NCBI GenBank assembly: GCA_946902985.2
Contig: OX336395.1
Location: 285,071,065 to 285,135,064, forward strand
Direction: 5' to 3'
Length of the DNA stretch: 64,000 bases
DNA from: Meconema thalassinum
Lineage: Eukaryota; Arthropoda; Insecta; Orthoptera; Tettigoniidae
Of the stretch, positions 10,417 to 23,400 are shown one piece after another. The position numbers and the translations under genes are program-made. A model generated the notes under the pieces. The model searched no databases, had not been told where the DNA came from, and worked only from the letters and a program-made list of their open reading frames with translations. Numbering within the stretch: position 1 is the first letter of the stretch; each line of letters begins with the position of its first letter.

Positions 10417-11934
10417 CAGTCTTGTGTAGTTCGCCAACGAACTAGTTGGGAAGAGCGGATCCCACAGACGAACTACCGAACTAGTTCCCAGATCCCTCGC
10501 TTGTTAGTTCGTTCGATCGTTTTCCGCTGACCGACCTGAAACAGCGCGAGAGCGCGGGTCTGGCGTAGATCGCCAGCTCGTCACGTCAACACTCATTGCA
10601 CAATCACATGCGCTTTGTTTTGTTCAGACTGTTCAGTTGATTGAGTGTATCTATTGTTAGTGGCAAGATCGTCAAGTTTTGGCGCGGCGAATGTTCAATG
10701 TTGGTTTATAATAATAACAGTATAAAACACTACTAGTGCTAACACGCTAATAGGTAATAACTACCTTATATTTGTCATGTAATACAGTGGCGATTCATAA
10801 GATGAAGTTACTGATAGTTAACTTATTTAGATGTGGGGATAATTCCACAGTTTTATTTAACTTAGTCATTTTGGATTATTTGAAAATATGTCCAATTTAG
10901 AAAATCGGCGAACTGGATTAACATTACAATTTTAAAGAGCTGGTTGATATTTATTTCTGTCGATACGTGGTGATATAACTATTTTTACCTGTTTTTAAGA
11001 AATGAACATTATGATGATGATTCACAAAGAAAAGCGAACTTCTATGGACAAAAACTCTGAACTAAAAAAACTATTCCTCCCATTTATGCCATAAAGATAA
11101 TGTATCCAACGGTTTCAGAGCAGCCAAACAAATAATGAATATCACGAAGCAAGTAATAAATGAAACGATAATTGTGGGAGGGGGGGTACGTCTTATCATC
11201 ACCTAGTGACAAGTAGAAAATGGAATCGGATGGTGACTTGCCGATATACGCGAAAACGGTTATCGGCCCCACGCAAGAAAAAATAAAGAAAATAATAAGT
11301 GTAGGCCTATGCTTCTACGAACACATCGTCCATACTGTTTTTCGTTTGGGTACGGTACCGGTATTTCACTAATGATAAACTGACGATTTTTGGCTTTATA
11401 AACAATAGAAAGAGAAGTTTTCTCAGAAGGAAAGACATGGACCCTAATTAAAAGGATGGCCAACAATAGAGTGAGAAGGAAGAAGTTTGTAGCTACCCTA
11501 TGTTCCTACAAGGAATAAGAGGATATAAGGAAGGAATAAGGAATTTCACTAATGTTTCAATATTCATATTTTTGTATTTTTTTATCTTCGAATATCAAAA
11601 TGTAAAACACATTACTGCACACGCAACATGCCAATATCTAATACACGAACTGCACGTGCAGCGAGCACAGTATTAATAACTGTTACAGTAGTCTACAAGA
11701 TTGCTTGAAACGAGAGCAGTGTGGATGAGCAATCACTGGTGACGAGCAATCACTAGTGACAGACTGCTATAACAAACAAAGAGCGCGTGCAGTGGCAGTA
11801 GCAAGGCGAGCGAACGATCTGTCTTACAGGGAATTCGAGCTGGGAACTAACGAACTAAAAGAGCGAACTAGTTCGCTAAGGAGCTGCGAACTAAACTGAT
11901 CGCTCCCAGCCGCGAACTATTATGCGCAAGACTA
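10417..11934. mobile_element. non-autonomous DNA transposon with subterminal repeats
   Basis: The left end 'agtcttgtgtagttcgc' and the reverse complement of the right end 'agtcttgcgcataatagttcgc' form imperfect terminal inverted repeats. Within about 110 bp of each end the motif TTAGTTCG / CGAACTAA and the palindrome GAACTAGTTC recur many times in both orientations. Subterminal clusters of a short motif are typical transposase-binding arrangements in hAT-like elements. The interior is non-coding. I could not find a convincing 8-bp target duplication, so the superfamily is not fixed. Confidence 0.6.
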
Positions 11935-14561
11935 AGTCTATCACCATCTTGATCTATTCAAATACAGCCTAACATCCAAAATACGTGACACTCTTAGTAA
12001 GATTGGGGACCACATCCCAGAAATCTCAATCTACAGCCATTCACTGTGCTGCGAATCTCAACATCCAAATCCCATGTTTGGTGGAGTAACACCACTCAAT
12101 CTAATAATGCACTATGCAATTAAACCACAATAAATCCTCCCTTAACATGATATGTTGATATTATCTGGATATCAAGTCCTACGGCAATCTATAGGCTAAG
12201 CGTATCCAAGTCAACGCTACTATCCATCTATCATCACCTCTAGCATATCATCCAATAAGACTACTATGTTTCACTGACTTAATCTTGGCCAATCACATTC
12301 GACTGGATAAAAAAATATCATCTCCAACTTCCTCCTACATTCCATTAAATAAAGCTTAAAATCTGGTGTCAAAAACAGGCACTAGTCCAGTTCTAAAATG
12401 GACGAAAATAAAATATTAGAGATAACCTTCAATAATTCATTAATATCATCGATCATAATGTCGATAAAATAGGCTATAGCTGTACATGAAACAATGCATT
12501 GAGTTCAAGCATATATTTGATACTCCAACCAAAGAAACCAGGTTTATCATTCTGCGTTCCAAAATAAAATAATCAAGTTCTATTTTACGTTCTCAAAAGA
12601 ATAATTAAGATGAAAGTTACGTTCTCAGAAGAATTAGGAAGTTCTATTTTACGTTATCAAGTCATTCATGGCATGGCAATACGAAGCGGCTATTCATTAT
12701 CACGAAGTAAAGAACAGAAATTGACGTCTAACTTTGTGCGGCTTCACGGTGTAATCAAACCTCGGGATCTCCAGCGGTATCGCCCTCCATCGATCTGCGT
12801 GCACCTCCAACGTCCAGTAGTGGCGTCCTCCATGCGTCTCCGGCATCCAATAGCGCCTTCGGCGTCCAACGACGGCATCCTCCATCTCTTCTGGCGACGG
12901 CTTCCTGTTCTCCCTCGTCAGCGACGGCGGTATCCCCCAACGTCACGGCTCATGGCTCTGACTATCATCTCAACCATTTCGGTCCCCTTAGGATTCTAGT
13001 GCGTCATGTCGCCACTGATGTATATTCATTTCGCCCAACTTTAAGCCTTTCATATCACCACAGTTCAGATATGTTCGAAACATAATTAATGAGTTCATAA
13101 GAAAAACAACTTCCAATGTCCATTTTGACAGGATCTCCTACTCGAGTTTTCGAGATTCTTTACAAAATGTAAGTCGGCTGAATTTCTCCCCGAGTACAAC
13201 AGCTGTTTAATATGAACTCGCCCAGCGCGTCACAGACTGTCCAAGCGTACAACGACCCCTGCTCACAGGGTCACACAATACCGACACGCTCAACATTTTC
13301 ACACGTGGCTCGAATAACCATCGGCATTCACCTGTCCTTTTTCCGTATGCTCTCACAGTATGAGCTATAATAGTTATGTTTTTCCTTGAGCTGTAATAAC
13401 TATCGTTGATCGTCAAGCAGACCGACTGTCCTATTTTCAGGTGAATTTTGTATCTCCCTGACATAATTTTTATCGTATAATTTGTCTATTAAATAACCGC
13501 ACTCACTGGTATAATCAATTGTTTTCAGTCTCGTGAGGCTTTTAATCCACAATGCATGTATTCGATACCTCATCTAACGTGAATCATTCACACGACTTCA
13601 GGCTATAACTCAAGCAGTAAAATTGCAAGTTCCAACCAACTGCAATGCCTCGCGTAATTTTCACTCACGACAATATTTCGGCTGCGAGCCTCTCGTAACA
13701 CGACACTGATCCGACTGCCTGCCGTCGCACTGGCATCGCTCCAACACACCTTCCGTGAGCCAACCAACACTCTGTCTCTCTGACGTGAGCGCAACTATCC
13801 ACTCCACACAAGGGGTGTAGGTAGGAGAAGGTCCAAAGTTCTCTCTCCCTGCTTTATCGGACACATCGAGACTATCTCCTCGAAATACATGCCACAACCT
13901 AATTTCTCCTCCGTGGTATAGGTGCATTAAAAATCCAATATGGGCCATGTTTACGTCAGACCCGTGGATAAAGAAACATAACTATATGAGGGCCATAACT
14001 CAAAATATGCATATCTCCACACAGCGCCATCACACGAGATTCACATACACATTAACCATCAGGCCATGCTACCTGCAGGAGTGTAAGCCGGAAAAAGGCG
14101 TGACAAATCACTCTTGACGTCCGACTATCGTTACTATCAACAAATGTCCAAAATAATCAAATGCTGGGATCAGCACAACTCAGATCGGTTACAGTATTAC
14201 TGACTTCGGTTACCCGTCATTGAGGAGTATATAGAAGAATTGAAGGCAGAGTATGAGGATACTCGTGCCTTGTACATCACTCCGGCATGATAAAAATACA
14301 CTTACTTTATGTTCCGTGAGAAATAAAGAACTTACCAAGACATCAGTGTGAGTTCGTCCTTTGTCAAGAACAAACCAGATGATAGGTTTAAACAGCAATA
14401 AACCTTAATTATTTCTGAGGTAAATTGATCGACACTGCTGCTCTCCACGAGGCAGAGTTGCGTCGTTAGTTATCGTTGTTTAAGGAGACGGAACTGCGAG
14501 GTTATCTGCCCTGAGTCAGTTCAAGTAGCACGCATATGGACTAACTCTGCAGTCTTGCCAG
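11935..14561. other. unassigned DNA, one GC-rich patch
   Basis: No recognisable protein or RNA. A GC-rich patch at about 12760-12960 consists of loose, degenerate 'ggcgtcctccat'-like repeats; open frames through it are low-complexity and are not called. A duplicated 'aagttctattttacgtt' occurs at 12573 and 12640. Confidence 0.3.
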
Positions 14562-16440
14562 GTGAATACTAATACGCATGTGAACTTGTATAAAACATTC
14601 AAGCACTGTCTGAACAAACGCAACCCCCCGAGTCTACAGTTTAAAGATTCCAATGGGAAATTAGCTCACAATGATAAAGATAATTGTCAGATTCTAGCAA
14701 GTTATTTTGAAAACCTCCTCAATAGTGAGGCTCCAGAGGCCCCTTTCGTTTATGACATAAATCCAAACATCCACCCTGATTCGTCCCTACCTACGAAGGC
14801 TGAAATCACGAAGATCACCCAAGAGCTGAAGGACAACAAGGCACCGGGTGAACATTTGATAATTGCAGAACTGTGGAAACATCAGGAGAAAAGGCAATCG
14901 AAAAGCTTGTTGCAATTGTTCAAGAGATCTGGGAGAGCGAAAAACTCCCAAGTGGATGGAACTCTGCGGTAATTCATCCACTACATAAGAAAGGGGAGAA
15001 AACCTATGTGAACAATTACTGTGGCATCTCTCTTCTATCAATAACTTACAAGATTCTCTCAAAAGCTCTAAAGAATAGAACGGAACAACGAATCGATCCA
15101 CAACTGGGGGAATACCAAGGGGCTTTCAGAAAGGGACGATCATGTGCTTAGCAGATTATGAATCTGAAACTCAGGAACAGGGAATTCGTGATGACCTTTG
15201 TTGATTTTAGGAAAGCGTACGAATCAATCGATCAAACCACCCTATTGCAAATTATTGAAGAGTTTGGCTTAGATAACAAGACACAATCAATTATCCAGCA
15301 AACCCTGACCAACACCACCTCCAAAGTGAAGTTCAGAGGAGATATGTCTGATGCCTTTGAAATCAGGACAGGAGTGAGGCAAGGAGACGGACTGTCACCT
15401 CTTCACTTCAACTGTGTTTTAGAAAAGGTCATCCGAGAATGGCGGAAGGAAATGAAATATTCATGGGTTGAAAATGGGGTAAGGGTAGGGTACAAGTATA
15501 TAAATCTTACAATCGACTGTCCAGGCATTGCAGATAATCTAGTGATCTTTTCAGATTCCATTGATACGGCAGAATAACAACTTAACCAGCTGAAAAATCA
15601 AGCACTGAAAGCTGGGCTTCAAATCTCCTTTCAGAAGGCACAATTCATGACAAACCTAAAAGCAGCGCCCAGGGAACTGGAGGTCAGACTATGAAAAGTT
15701 CAGAAGACAGAAAAGTTTAAATACCTCGGTGAATGGATAGAGCCTAACCTATCAGAGAAGGAAGCCTTCATGTCACGCATTAATAAAATGGAAATGGCAT
15801 ACAACCGGACTAAAGACATCTACAATAAGAGATCGATATCCTTAAACGCCAAAATTAGACATTACTGCACTGTTTTTCGACCAGAGGCTCTGTATGGGGC
15901 AGAGACTCTAATAATGAACAAGAAGGGTCTAATGGAAAAACTAGAGGCTAAAGAAAGGAAGATTTTGAGGAAAATCCTGGGTGCCATATAAAAAAACAGC
16001 GAGTTCAGAAGGCGTCACAGCCACGAATTATACAAGCACGGAGAAGATCAGTGACACGATTCGAAAAAGAAGGATTGCCTTTTATAGCCACGTGACACGA
16101 ATCAGTCCAGGCAGGATATCAAAACGGATATTGACGTAATTTCAAGATAAGAAAACCAAAGGGAAGTTGAGAAAGATCTACTTGAAATGGAAATTTCCCC
16201 TCAAGATATCCAGGAGCATGTTCTACTTCAGGAAATACTACGTACGCACAAAGGTTTCCAGGAAAAGCCGAAGCTGAAGACAGGGAAGGCATGGTCCCAA
16301 GAGTGAAAAGAACAACATCGGAGACAAATGCGGGAACACTGGGCGGTAGTTAGAGCTAGGTAGAAGAGACGAACTGACGTGGTCCCTAGTTGGCCTAATC
16401 GAAGAAGGCGAAGAGGAAGAAGAAGAAGAAGAAAAATCGT
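14562..16440 (+). pseudogene. LINE ORF2, RT to C-terminus, decayed
   Basis: One reading frame holds from 14873 to 15991, broken only by stops at about 15149, 15575 and 15692; the upstream part (14562-14880) is in another frame. The palm motifs are clear: 'SGWNSAVIHPLHKKG', motif A 'FVDFRKAYESID', motif B 'GVRQGDGLSPLHFN' and motif C 'GIADNLVIFSD'. In motif C the catalytic ADD has become ADN. The thumb 'KFKYLGEWIEPN' and the tail 'LYGAETLIMNKKGLMEKLE' follow. Degraded 3' sequence ends in a (GAA)n tract at about 16402-16436, a plausible LINE tail. In the family this enzyme copies RNA at a nicked target. No 5' endonuclease domain is present, so it is a 5'-truncated, dead copy. Confidence 0.85.
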
Positions 16441-16895
16441 GTGAATTCTAATACAGTATGTTCGACTGAGACTTTAGAACTGGGTTGTGACATTTCTACG
16501 TCACGAGGGTATCGTTCACACCTTCCGACAGGAATATGCATGCCTTTCACTCCAATAGTTTTGACGGCATTCCGTAACAACTGACAAACAGACGAAAATT
16601 AAACGTGGGTACATTTTATCATTACGGACCTCGTACGGGATAATTACAAGATTTCAACGGATTAAAAAAAGAAGACAATACTTTATACGATCATTAAGCA
16701 CATGAAAATTAACCATAGAACATCATTTAAGTGGAGTCTAACTCAATGTTACATCATGTTCTGAAATACCACTTGCATTTACCGGATCTAGTAAAGCTCG
16801 AGGCGGCCGGTGATGGGATCTACATATTAGTGAGTAACAATGTAAACCAGTCCTCAGCAGTACTTTAATGAATGACAATCCACCAACGAGATGGA
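16441..16895. other. unassigned DNA
   Basis: Nothing recognised between the LINE tail and the foldback element. Confidence 0.3.
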
Positions 16896-17268
16896 ATATT
16901 GGCTTTCACGGCCTAGGAATTAAAACTCAGCAATTTTCTAGGTTTATGCCGTGTGTTGCTTGGATTCACCTAGGAACAACAAGCTGGCTCCTCAGCGGGC
17001 TCTTGGTGTCCGTGCCCGGACCCCCACAGGAGTAGCGAACTGCGCACTACCTCCCTTCTTATGAAGCGCACCCGTGCTTCAATATAGCGAGAGGCAAGAG
17101 CTCAAGCAGCCCTTCACATCCCTATAACGGCTTCCTAATATTCTCACACGGACACCAAGAGCCCGCTGATGAGCCAGCTTGGTGTTCCTAGGCGAAACCC
17201 CACACAAGATACGGCATGAACCTAAAAAAATTGCCGAGTTTTCATTCCTTGGCCGTGAAAGCTAATAT
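16896..17268. mobile_element. foldback element / MITE with ~120-bp inverted arms
   Basis: The left arm (16896-17014) and right arm (17147-17268) are long imperfect reverse complements. Both contain 'ggctttcacggcc', 'cctaggaaca', 'aagctggctc' and 'cagcgggctcttggtgtccg'. A 132-bp loop lies between them. The outer ends read ATATT...AATAT. There is no coding capacity. The structure fits a MITE or foldback DNA element. It ends about 60 bp before the hAT-like relic. Confidence 0.88.
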
Positions 17269-17329
17269 ACCATACATTCGTTGCCCTGCAACCAAACTTA
17301 GAGAATTTTCTCAAGGCGTGTGTGGAGCC

Positions 17330-18155
17330 GTAATTGCAGCATCCATTCAATTGTGGAAACTGGAAAATCCCAATGTAAGAAATTTCTAATCAAAATATTG
17401 AAGAAAAAAAAAATATTCCAATGGAATCTACGCACGTGGGTAAAGTATATGAAGAAACTATCAAATACATTCAACACAAGGTGAAAGAAAACAATCTTTG
17501 GGTAACCTATTGACGAGACAACTGATTCGTGTGGCCGGTACATTGCAAATGTAATAGTTGGTATTATGGAATCAGGTAAGGCCAGTGAGATGTTTTTCGT
17601 TAACTTGGAAGAACTTGAAAGAGCAAACCACATTGGCATTGTGCAACGTTTTGAAAATGATATGCAGATTTTGTATCCGTATGGAATTCAACCAGAGAGG
17701 ATTTTTCTATTTGTAACGGATGCTGCTCCATGCATGGTCAAAGCAGCATCAGCAATTAGAATCCTGCACCCAAATATGATTCACTTGACTTGCTTGGCAC
17801 ACGCAATGCACCGTGTATTCAGTACCCTGAGGTAGACCGACTTATTTCTAATATGAAGAAGGTGTTCTTGGAGTCACCATGTAGGTGTAAGACATTCAAA
17901 GAAATGGTACTACACTTTCCACAACCACCAAAGCCAGTGCTTACACGATAAGAAATACTGCGTGGTGACAAATCATGTTCGCTTGAAAACATCGAAGACT
18001 TCACTCTTGAAGACGTAACGTGTTTCATGGACAGTCCTGTGACATCATGCTCCGTGGAACGTTCATTTTCTCGCTACAACGCCATGCTAGCAGTCAACCG
18101 AAGAAGTTGTAATGTTGATAACCCGAGGATGACATTTGTGGCCCAGTGCAAGTAG
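17330..18155 (+). pseudogene. hAT-family / CGGBP1-like transposase relic
   Basis: Segments in order: a degraded 'LWKLENPNV' region (about 17358); 'DETTDSCGRYIANVIVGIM' spread over a frame change at about 17515; an open stretch 17566-17835 with 'EELERANHIGIVQRFENDM' and 'FVTDAAPCMVKA'; a frame shift at about 17815 into 'PEVDRLISNMKKVFL'; and a C-terminal 'PVTSCSVERSFSRYNAML' at about 18030, the hAT dimerisation signature. The stop is at about 18155. The DUF659-type layout with a 'D-[AS]-A' centre is that of hAT-derived CGGBP1-like proteins common in insects. Frame breaks show decay. No terminal repeats could be assigned. Confidence 0.75.
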
Positions 18156-18769
18156 GAAGGTATAAGATATCCATCTATCCTAAAAATTCATTTTGGTTTA
18201 ATATTTACGCAGATATAATAGATTTTACAATTTCCTTCCTCTTTTTCCAGATAACTCAGAGAAGAAAATTCAGATGACGTTCACAGAATAATACTGAAGT
18301 TATTTTAACACCTAGTACGTTTCAGTCCTTTTTGCAAGTTAATATCAATTATTTTTATTCAGCATTCACTATGTAAATATTGTAAAGATTATTTTCATTT
18401 TAAAAATTCAATGGCTATTTAAATTGTATATCAGTTATACTTAGAAATTAACAAAAAGTAATAATTGATGGTAAAAGCCGCTTGAAGTTCCATAAAATAA
18501 AATCTCCTGCTATATAGAAATGTTTCTTAGTTGAGGTATTTAATAAAAAGGTGTAGTTATATGCCCGTCAGTTCATATTTTCAATACATTCAAAGTAGAA
18601 ATGTCAAAGAACAAAGAATTGCCGTAGTTATTTGATAGAGGATATTTTTTGAAACGTGATGTACATTTGACCAATAATTAGTGTATATTTGCATGCATAT
18701 TTATTCTTTTAATAGTGTATGAACTTCCGGGCTTTACTCATGAGAATAGGGAGAGGGCAGAGGCATGAT
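18156..18769. other. unassigned AT-rich DNA
   Basis: AT-rich, no open frame of note and no recognised repeat. Confidence 0.3.
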
Positions 18770-19175
18770 TTTCAATACAATATCGGCTCGGAAATACTTG
18801 CAGAAGAAGACACGTGTAAATACTTGAGCATCCTTGTCAGAAATGATATGAAATGACATGTGGGTTGTCTCCAAAGCGCACAAATCACTTTATTTCGTAA
18901 TGCGGGAAAAATGCAGTAGTTCTACCGCAAAAGAATTAGGATATTTTACCCTGGTGAGGCCAATCTTGGAATAATTCTCAGCGGTTTGGGACCATATCAG
19001 GTAGGGCTCATCAATGAGGTGGAGATGGTACAAAGGAAGGCTGCTAGGTTTGTGCACAACGATTTCAATCCTAGAAGTAGTGTAACTCGAATGATAGAAG
19101 AAATAGGTTGGGAATCCTTGGAAGATGGACGAAATTCAGACTATACGCTATGTTTAACACTCCCACTATTCGGCC
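18770..19175 (+). pseudogene. LINE ORF2 C-terminal fragment (jockey/CR1-like)
   Basis: Translation gives 'EEDTCKYLSILV', then 'GPYQVGLINEVEMVQRKAAR' (18986 onward) and 'SSVTRMIEEIGWESLEDGR'. This is the block after the RT domain in jockey/CR1-type elements ('...VWDPYQ...E.VQR.AARF...'). Stops and a frame change lie upstream at 18850-18980. A second relic of this kind is at 37905-38320. Confidence 0.75.
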
Positions 19176-19541
19176 AGCATGCGGAGAACTAAGCGAAGGT
19201 CTGGGAAATCCCAACCACCTGAGCAGGGCAGATCAAGGGCCGACCGCAACGTACAAATTCTGGGAAATATTCTTTCATTAATTGTGTTATTGATAATTGA
19301 AACTCATTACTTGCCTCAGTCTTAGAACCTTTCCCTAAACATATTTATGGGTTTAAGGGCAGACTGAAATTTGGTGTAATTAGTATAGATCACAAATTGC
19401 GAATTGTGTATATTATTGTTGGCAATTGTCTATATTTGTACAATTCGTCACCGGGGAATTATCCCAATTTGCAAATATTATATAATAACAATAAGAATAA
19501 AATAGTTGAAATTTTGGACAGTTCTCTTCATTGCCTGGATT

Positions 19542-20240
19542 TAGGCCCCTGTGGCACAAATCAACGTTTCACCAAAATTAACCAAGTGTACGTACGTACC
19601 CTTTGGAATCCTGCGATTAACACTGTGTACTTGAAATTGCGGGCAGCCCGATCCATTTCCTGTATATAGGCCCCCTTGGCAGAACTCTACACCGTTTCAG
19701 AGAATCTGATCACAATAATAATTCAATGGAACACAGTTTAACATATTTAAAATACATCAACATTAACGCATCAACCACGGAAGTGAAAAATAACATCTGT
19801 AAATAAAATTGACAAGTTTATGTACTGTAATCTGAACATTGTATATATATTTGTGCATAAGTGTAATCCATGAACATCGTGAACAGGATCTGAGGATGAG
19901 CATTAGACGTTCGAAACATGTCATCTAATTTAAGTACCCCCATTTCATTGTACATAAAAGCGTTTCATTTTGTGATAAATATCTTATGTAGTGTTTTCAT
20001 TCTAGGGCACATAAATACTTGTTTCCCCGCCTAATGTCATTGGGCACAAAAATGTGTGTTGACCGACAGAAAAGCTTTCTTTATTAGATTTCGACGAAAC
20101 TGAAAAATGGCTTCTACCAAAGTTTTGCAGAACTCAATCAAATTGTACGTAATTACCTTTGGAACCCTGCGGAAAACACTGATTACTTCAGATTTGGAAA
20201 TCCCTCTCCATTACCTACATTTAAGCCATTTGGCACATAG
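19542..20240 (+). repeat. 128-bp repeat family, two decayed clusters
   Basis: 19542-19710 and 20040-20240 match the 128-bp units of 7930-8380 ('taccctttggaatcctgcg', 'gtttcaccrawatt', 'ttggcaca'). They sit immediately left of the satellite and are separated from each other by about 330 bp of unassigned DNA. They are probably remains of the same Helitron family as 7898-8924. Confidence 0.75.
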
Positions 20241-20453
20241 ACGAAACATCGAGTTTGTCACAGAAGGACCAATCTACACTTATTTATGTCTCACAAAACA
20301 TGAAACAAACCTAGGGACCAGGTATTTGGTTCAGTTCGGTGAAACAATGCAGATTTGTATAAGTCTGAACGAGACGCGAAAACCACGTTTTAAGGTCCTT
20401 GAACCAACCTTGTCGGAAGTATTTCGGTGTTGTCGTAGGGGTTCAGAGACGGT

Positions 20454-23400
20454 CGGAATTGAGATGTAACTGTAAGAATATTTAGACGACTCTACTGATG
20501 GCTGGCAATACGAACTGCATCACGCCACCCCTATCTATGCTCTGGGGCGAAATTGAGGTGTAACTGTAAGAATATTTAGACGAGTCTACTGTTGGCTGGC
20601 AATACGAACTGCATCACGCCACCCCTATCTATGCTCTGGGGGCGGAATTGAAGTGTAACTGTAAGAATATTTAGACGAGTTTACTGTTGGATGGCAATGC
20701 GAACTGCATCACGCCACCTCTATCTATGCTCTCGGGTGGAATTGAGGTGTAACTGTAAAAATATTTAGACGAGTCTACTGTTGGCTGGCAATACGAACTG
20801 CATCATGCCACCCCTATCTATGCTCTGGGGCGGAACTGAGAAGTAACTGTAAGAATATTTAGACGAGTCTACTGTTGGCTGGCAATAGGAATGCATCACG
20901 CCACCCCTATCTATGCTCAGGGGCGGAATTGAGGTGTTATTGTAAGAATATTTAGACGAGTCTAATGTTGCCTGGCAATACGAACTGCATCATGCCACCC
21001 CTATCTATGCTCTGGGGGCGGAATTGAGGTGTAACTGTAAGAATATTTAGACGAGTCTACTGTTGGCTGGCAATACGAACTGCATCACGCCACCCCTCTC
21101 TATGCCCTGGGGCGGAATTGAGATGTATCTGTAAGAATATTTAGACGAGTCTACTGTTGGTTGTCAATTCAAACTGCATCACGCACCCCTATCTATGCTC
21201 TGGGGGCGGAATTGAGATGTTTCTGTAAGAATATTTAGACGAGTCTAATGTTGGCTGGCAATACGAACTGCATCATGCCACCCCTATCTATGCTCTCGGG
21301 CGGAATTGAGGAGTAACTGTAAGAATATTTAGACGAGTCTACTGTTGGCTATTAATACGAACTGCATCACGCCACCCCTATCTATGCTCTGGGGAGGAAT
21401 TGATGTGTATCTGTAAGAATATTTAGACGAGTCTGTTGTTGGCTGGCAATACGAACTAGATTACGCCACCCCTATCTATGCTGTGGGGCGGAATTGAGGT
21501 GTAGCTGTAAGATTATTTAGACGAGTCTACTGTTGGCTAGCAATACGAACTGCATCACGCCACCCCTATCTATGCTCTGGGGAGGAATTGAGGTGTAACT
21601 GTAAGAATATTTAGACGAGTCTGTTGTTGACTGACAATACGAACTGCATTACGCCACCCCTATCTATGCTCTGGGGCGGAATTGAGATGTAGCTGTAAGA
21701 ATATTTAGACGAGTCTACGGTTGGCTGGCAATACGAACTGCATTACGCCACCCCTAGCTATGCTCTGGGGCGGGATTGAGGTGTATCTGTAAGAATATTT
21801 AGACGAGTTTACTGTTGGCTGGCAATGCGAACTGCATCACGCCACCTCTATCGATGCTCTGGGGCGGCATTGAGGTGTAACTGTAAAAATACTTAGACGA
21901 GTCTACTGTTGGCTGGCAATACGAACTGCATCATGCCACCCCTATCTATGCTCTGGGGCGGAACTGAGGTGTAACTGTAAGAATATTTAGACGAGTCTAC
22001 TGTTGGCTGGCAAAAGGAATGCATCACGCCACCCCTATCTATGCTCTGGGGCGGAATTGAGGTGTTATTGTAAGAATATTTAGACGAGTCTACTGTTGGC
22101 TGTTAATACGAACTGCATCACGCCACCCCTATCTATGCTCTGGGGGCGGAATTGAAGTGTAACTGTAAGAATATTTAGACGAGTCTACTGTTGGCTGGCA
22201 ATAAGAACTGCATCACGCCACCCCTATCTATGCTCTGGGGGCGGCATTGAGGTGTAACTCTAAGAATATTTAGACTAGTCTACTGTTGGCTGGCAATACG
22301 AACTGCATCACGCCACCCCTATCTATGCCCTGAGGCGGAATTGAGGTGTATCTGTAAGAATATTTAGACGAGTCTACTGTTGGTTGTCAATACGAACTGC
22401 ATCACGCCACCCCTATCTATGCCCTCGGGCGGAATTGAGGTGTAACTGTAAGAATATTTAGACGAGTCTACTGTTGGCTATTAATACGAACTGCATCACG
22501 CCACCCCTATCTATGCTCTGGGGAGGAATTGATGTGTATCTGTAAGAATATTTAGATGAGTCTGTTGTTGGCTGGCAATACGAACTGCATTACGCCACCC
22601 CTATCTATGCTCTGGGGCGGAATTGAGTTGTAGCTGTAAGATTATTTAGACGAGTCTACTGTTGGCTAGCAATACGAACTTCATCACGCCACCCCTATCT
22701 ATGCTCTGGGGAGGAATTGAGGTGTAACTGTAAGAATATTTAGACGAGTCTGTTGTTGACTGACAATACGAACTGCATTACGCCACCCCTATCTATGCTC
22801 TGGGGCGGAATTGAGATGTAGCTGTAAGAATATTTAGACGAGTCTACTGTTGGCTGGCAATACGAACTGCATTACGCCACCCCTAGCTATGCTCTAGGGC
22901 GGAATTGAGGTGTAACTGTAAGAATATTTAGACGAGTCTACTGTTGGCTGGCAATACGAACTGCATCACGCCACCCCTATCTATGCTCTGGAGAGGAATT
23001 GAGGTGTAACTGTAAGAATATTTAGACGAGTCTACTGTTGGCTAGCAATACGAACTGCATCACGCCACCCCTATCTATGCTCTGGGGAGGAATTGAGGTG
23101 TATCTGTAAGAATATTTAGACGAGTTTTTTCTTGGCTGACAATACGAACTGCATTACGCCACCCCTATCTATGCTCTGGGGGCGGAATTGAGGAGTAGCT
23201 GTAAGAATATTTAGACGAGTCTACTGTTGGCTGGCAATACGAACCATTACGCCACCCCTAGCCATGCTCTGGGGCGGAATTGAGGTGTAACTGTAAGAAT
23301 ATTTAGACGAGTCTACTGTTGGCTGGCAATACGAACTGCATCACGCCACCCCTATCTATGCTCTGGGGCGGAATTGAGGTGTAACTGTAAGAATATTTAG

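Noticed and set aside
12610..12999. 129-codon open frame, GC-rich
   Set aside because: Low-complexity degenerate repeat with open frames on both strands; no recognised domain.
13661..13948. 95-codon minus-strand open frame
   Set aside because: No splice signals, no domain and no repeat support; composition matches surrounding DNA.
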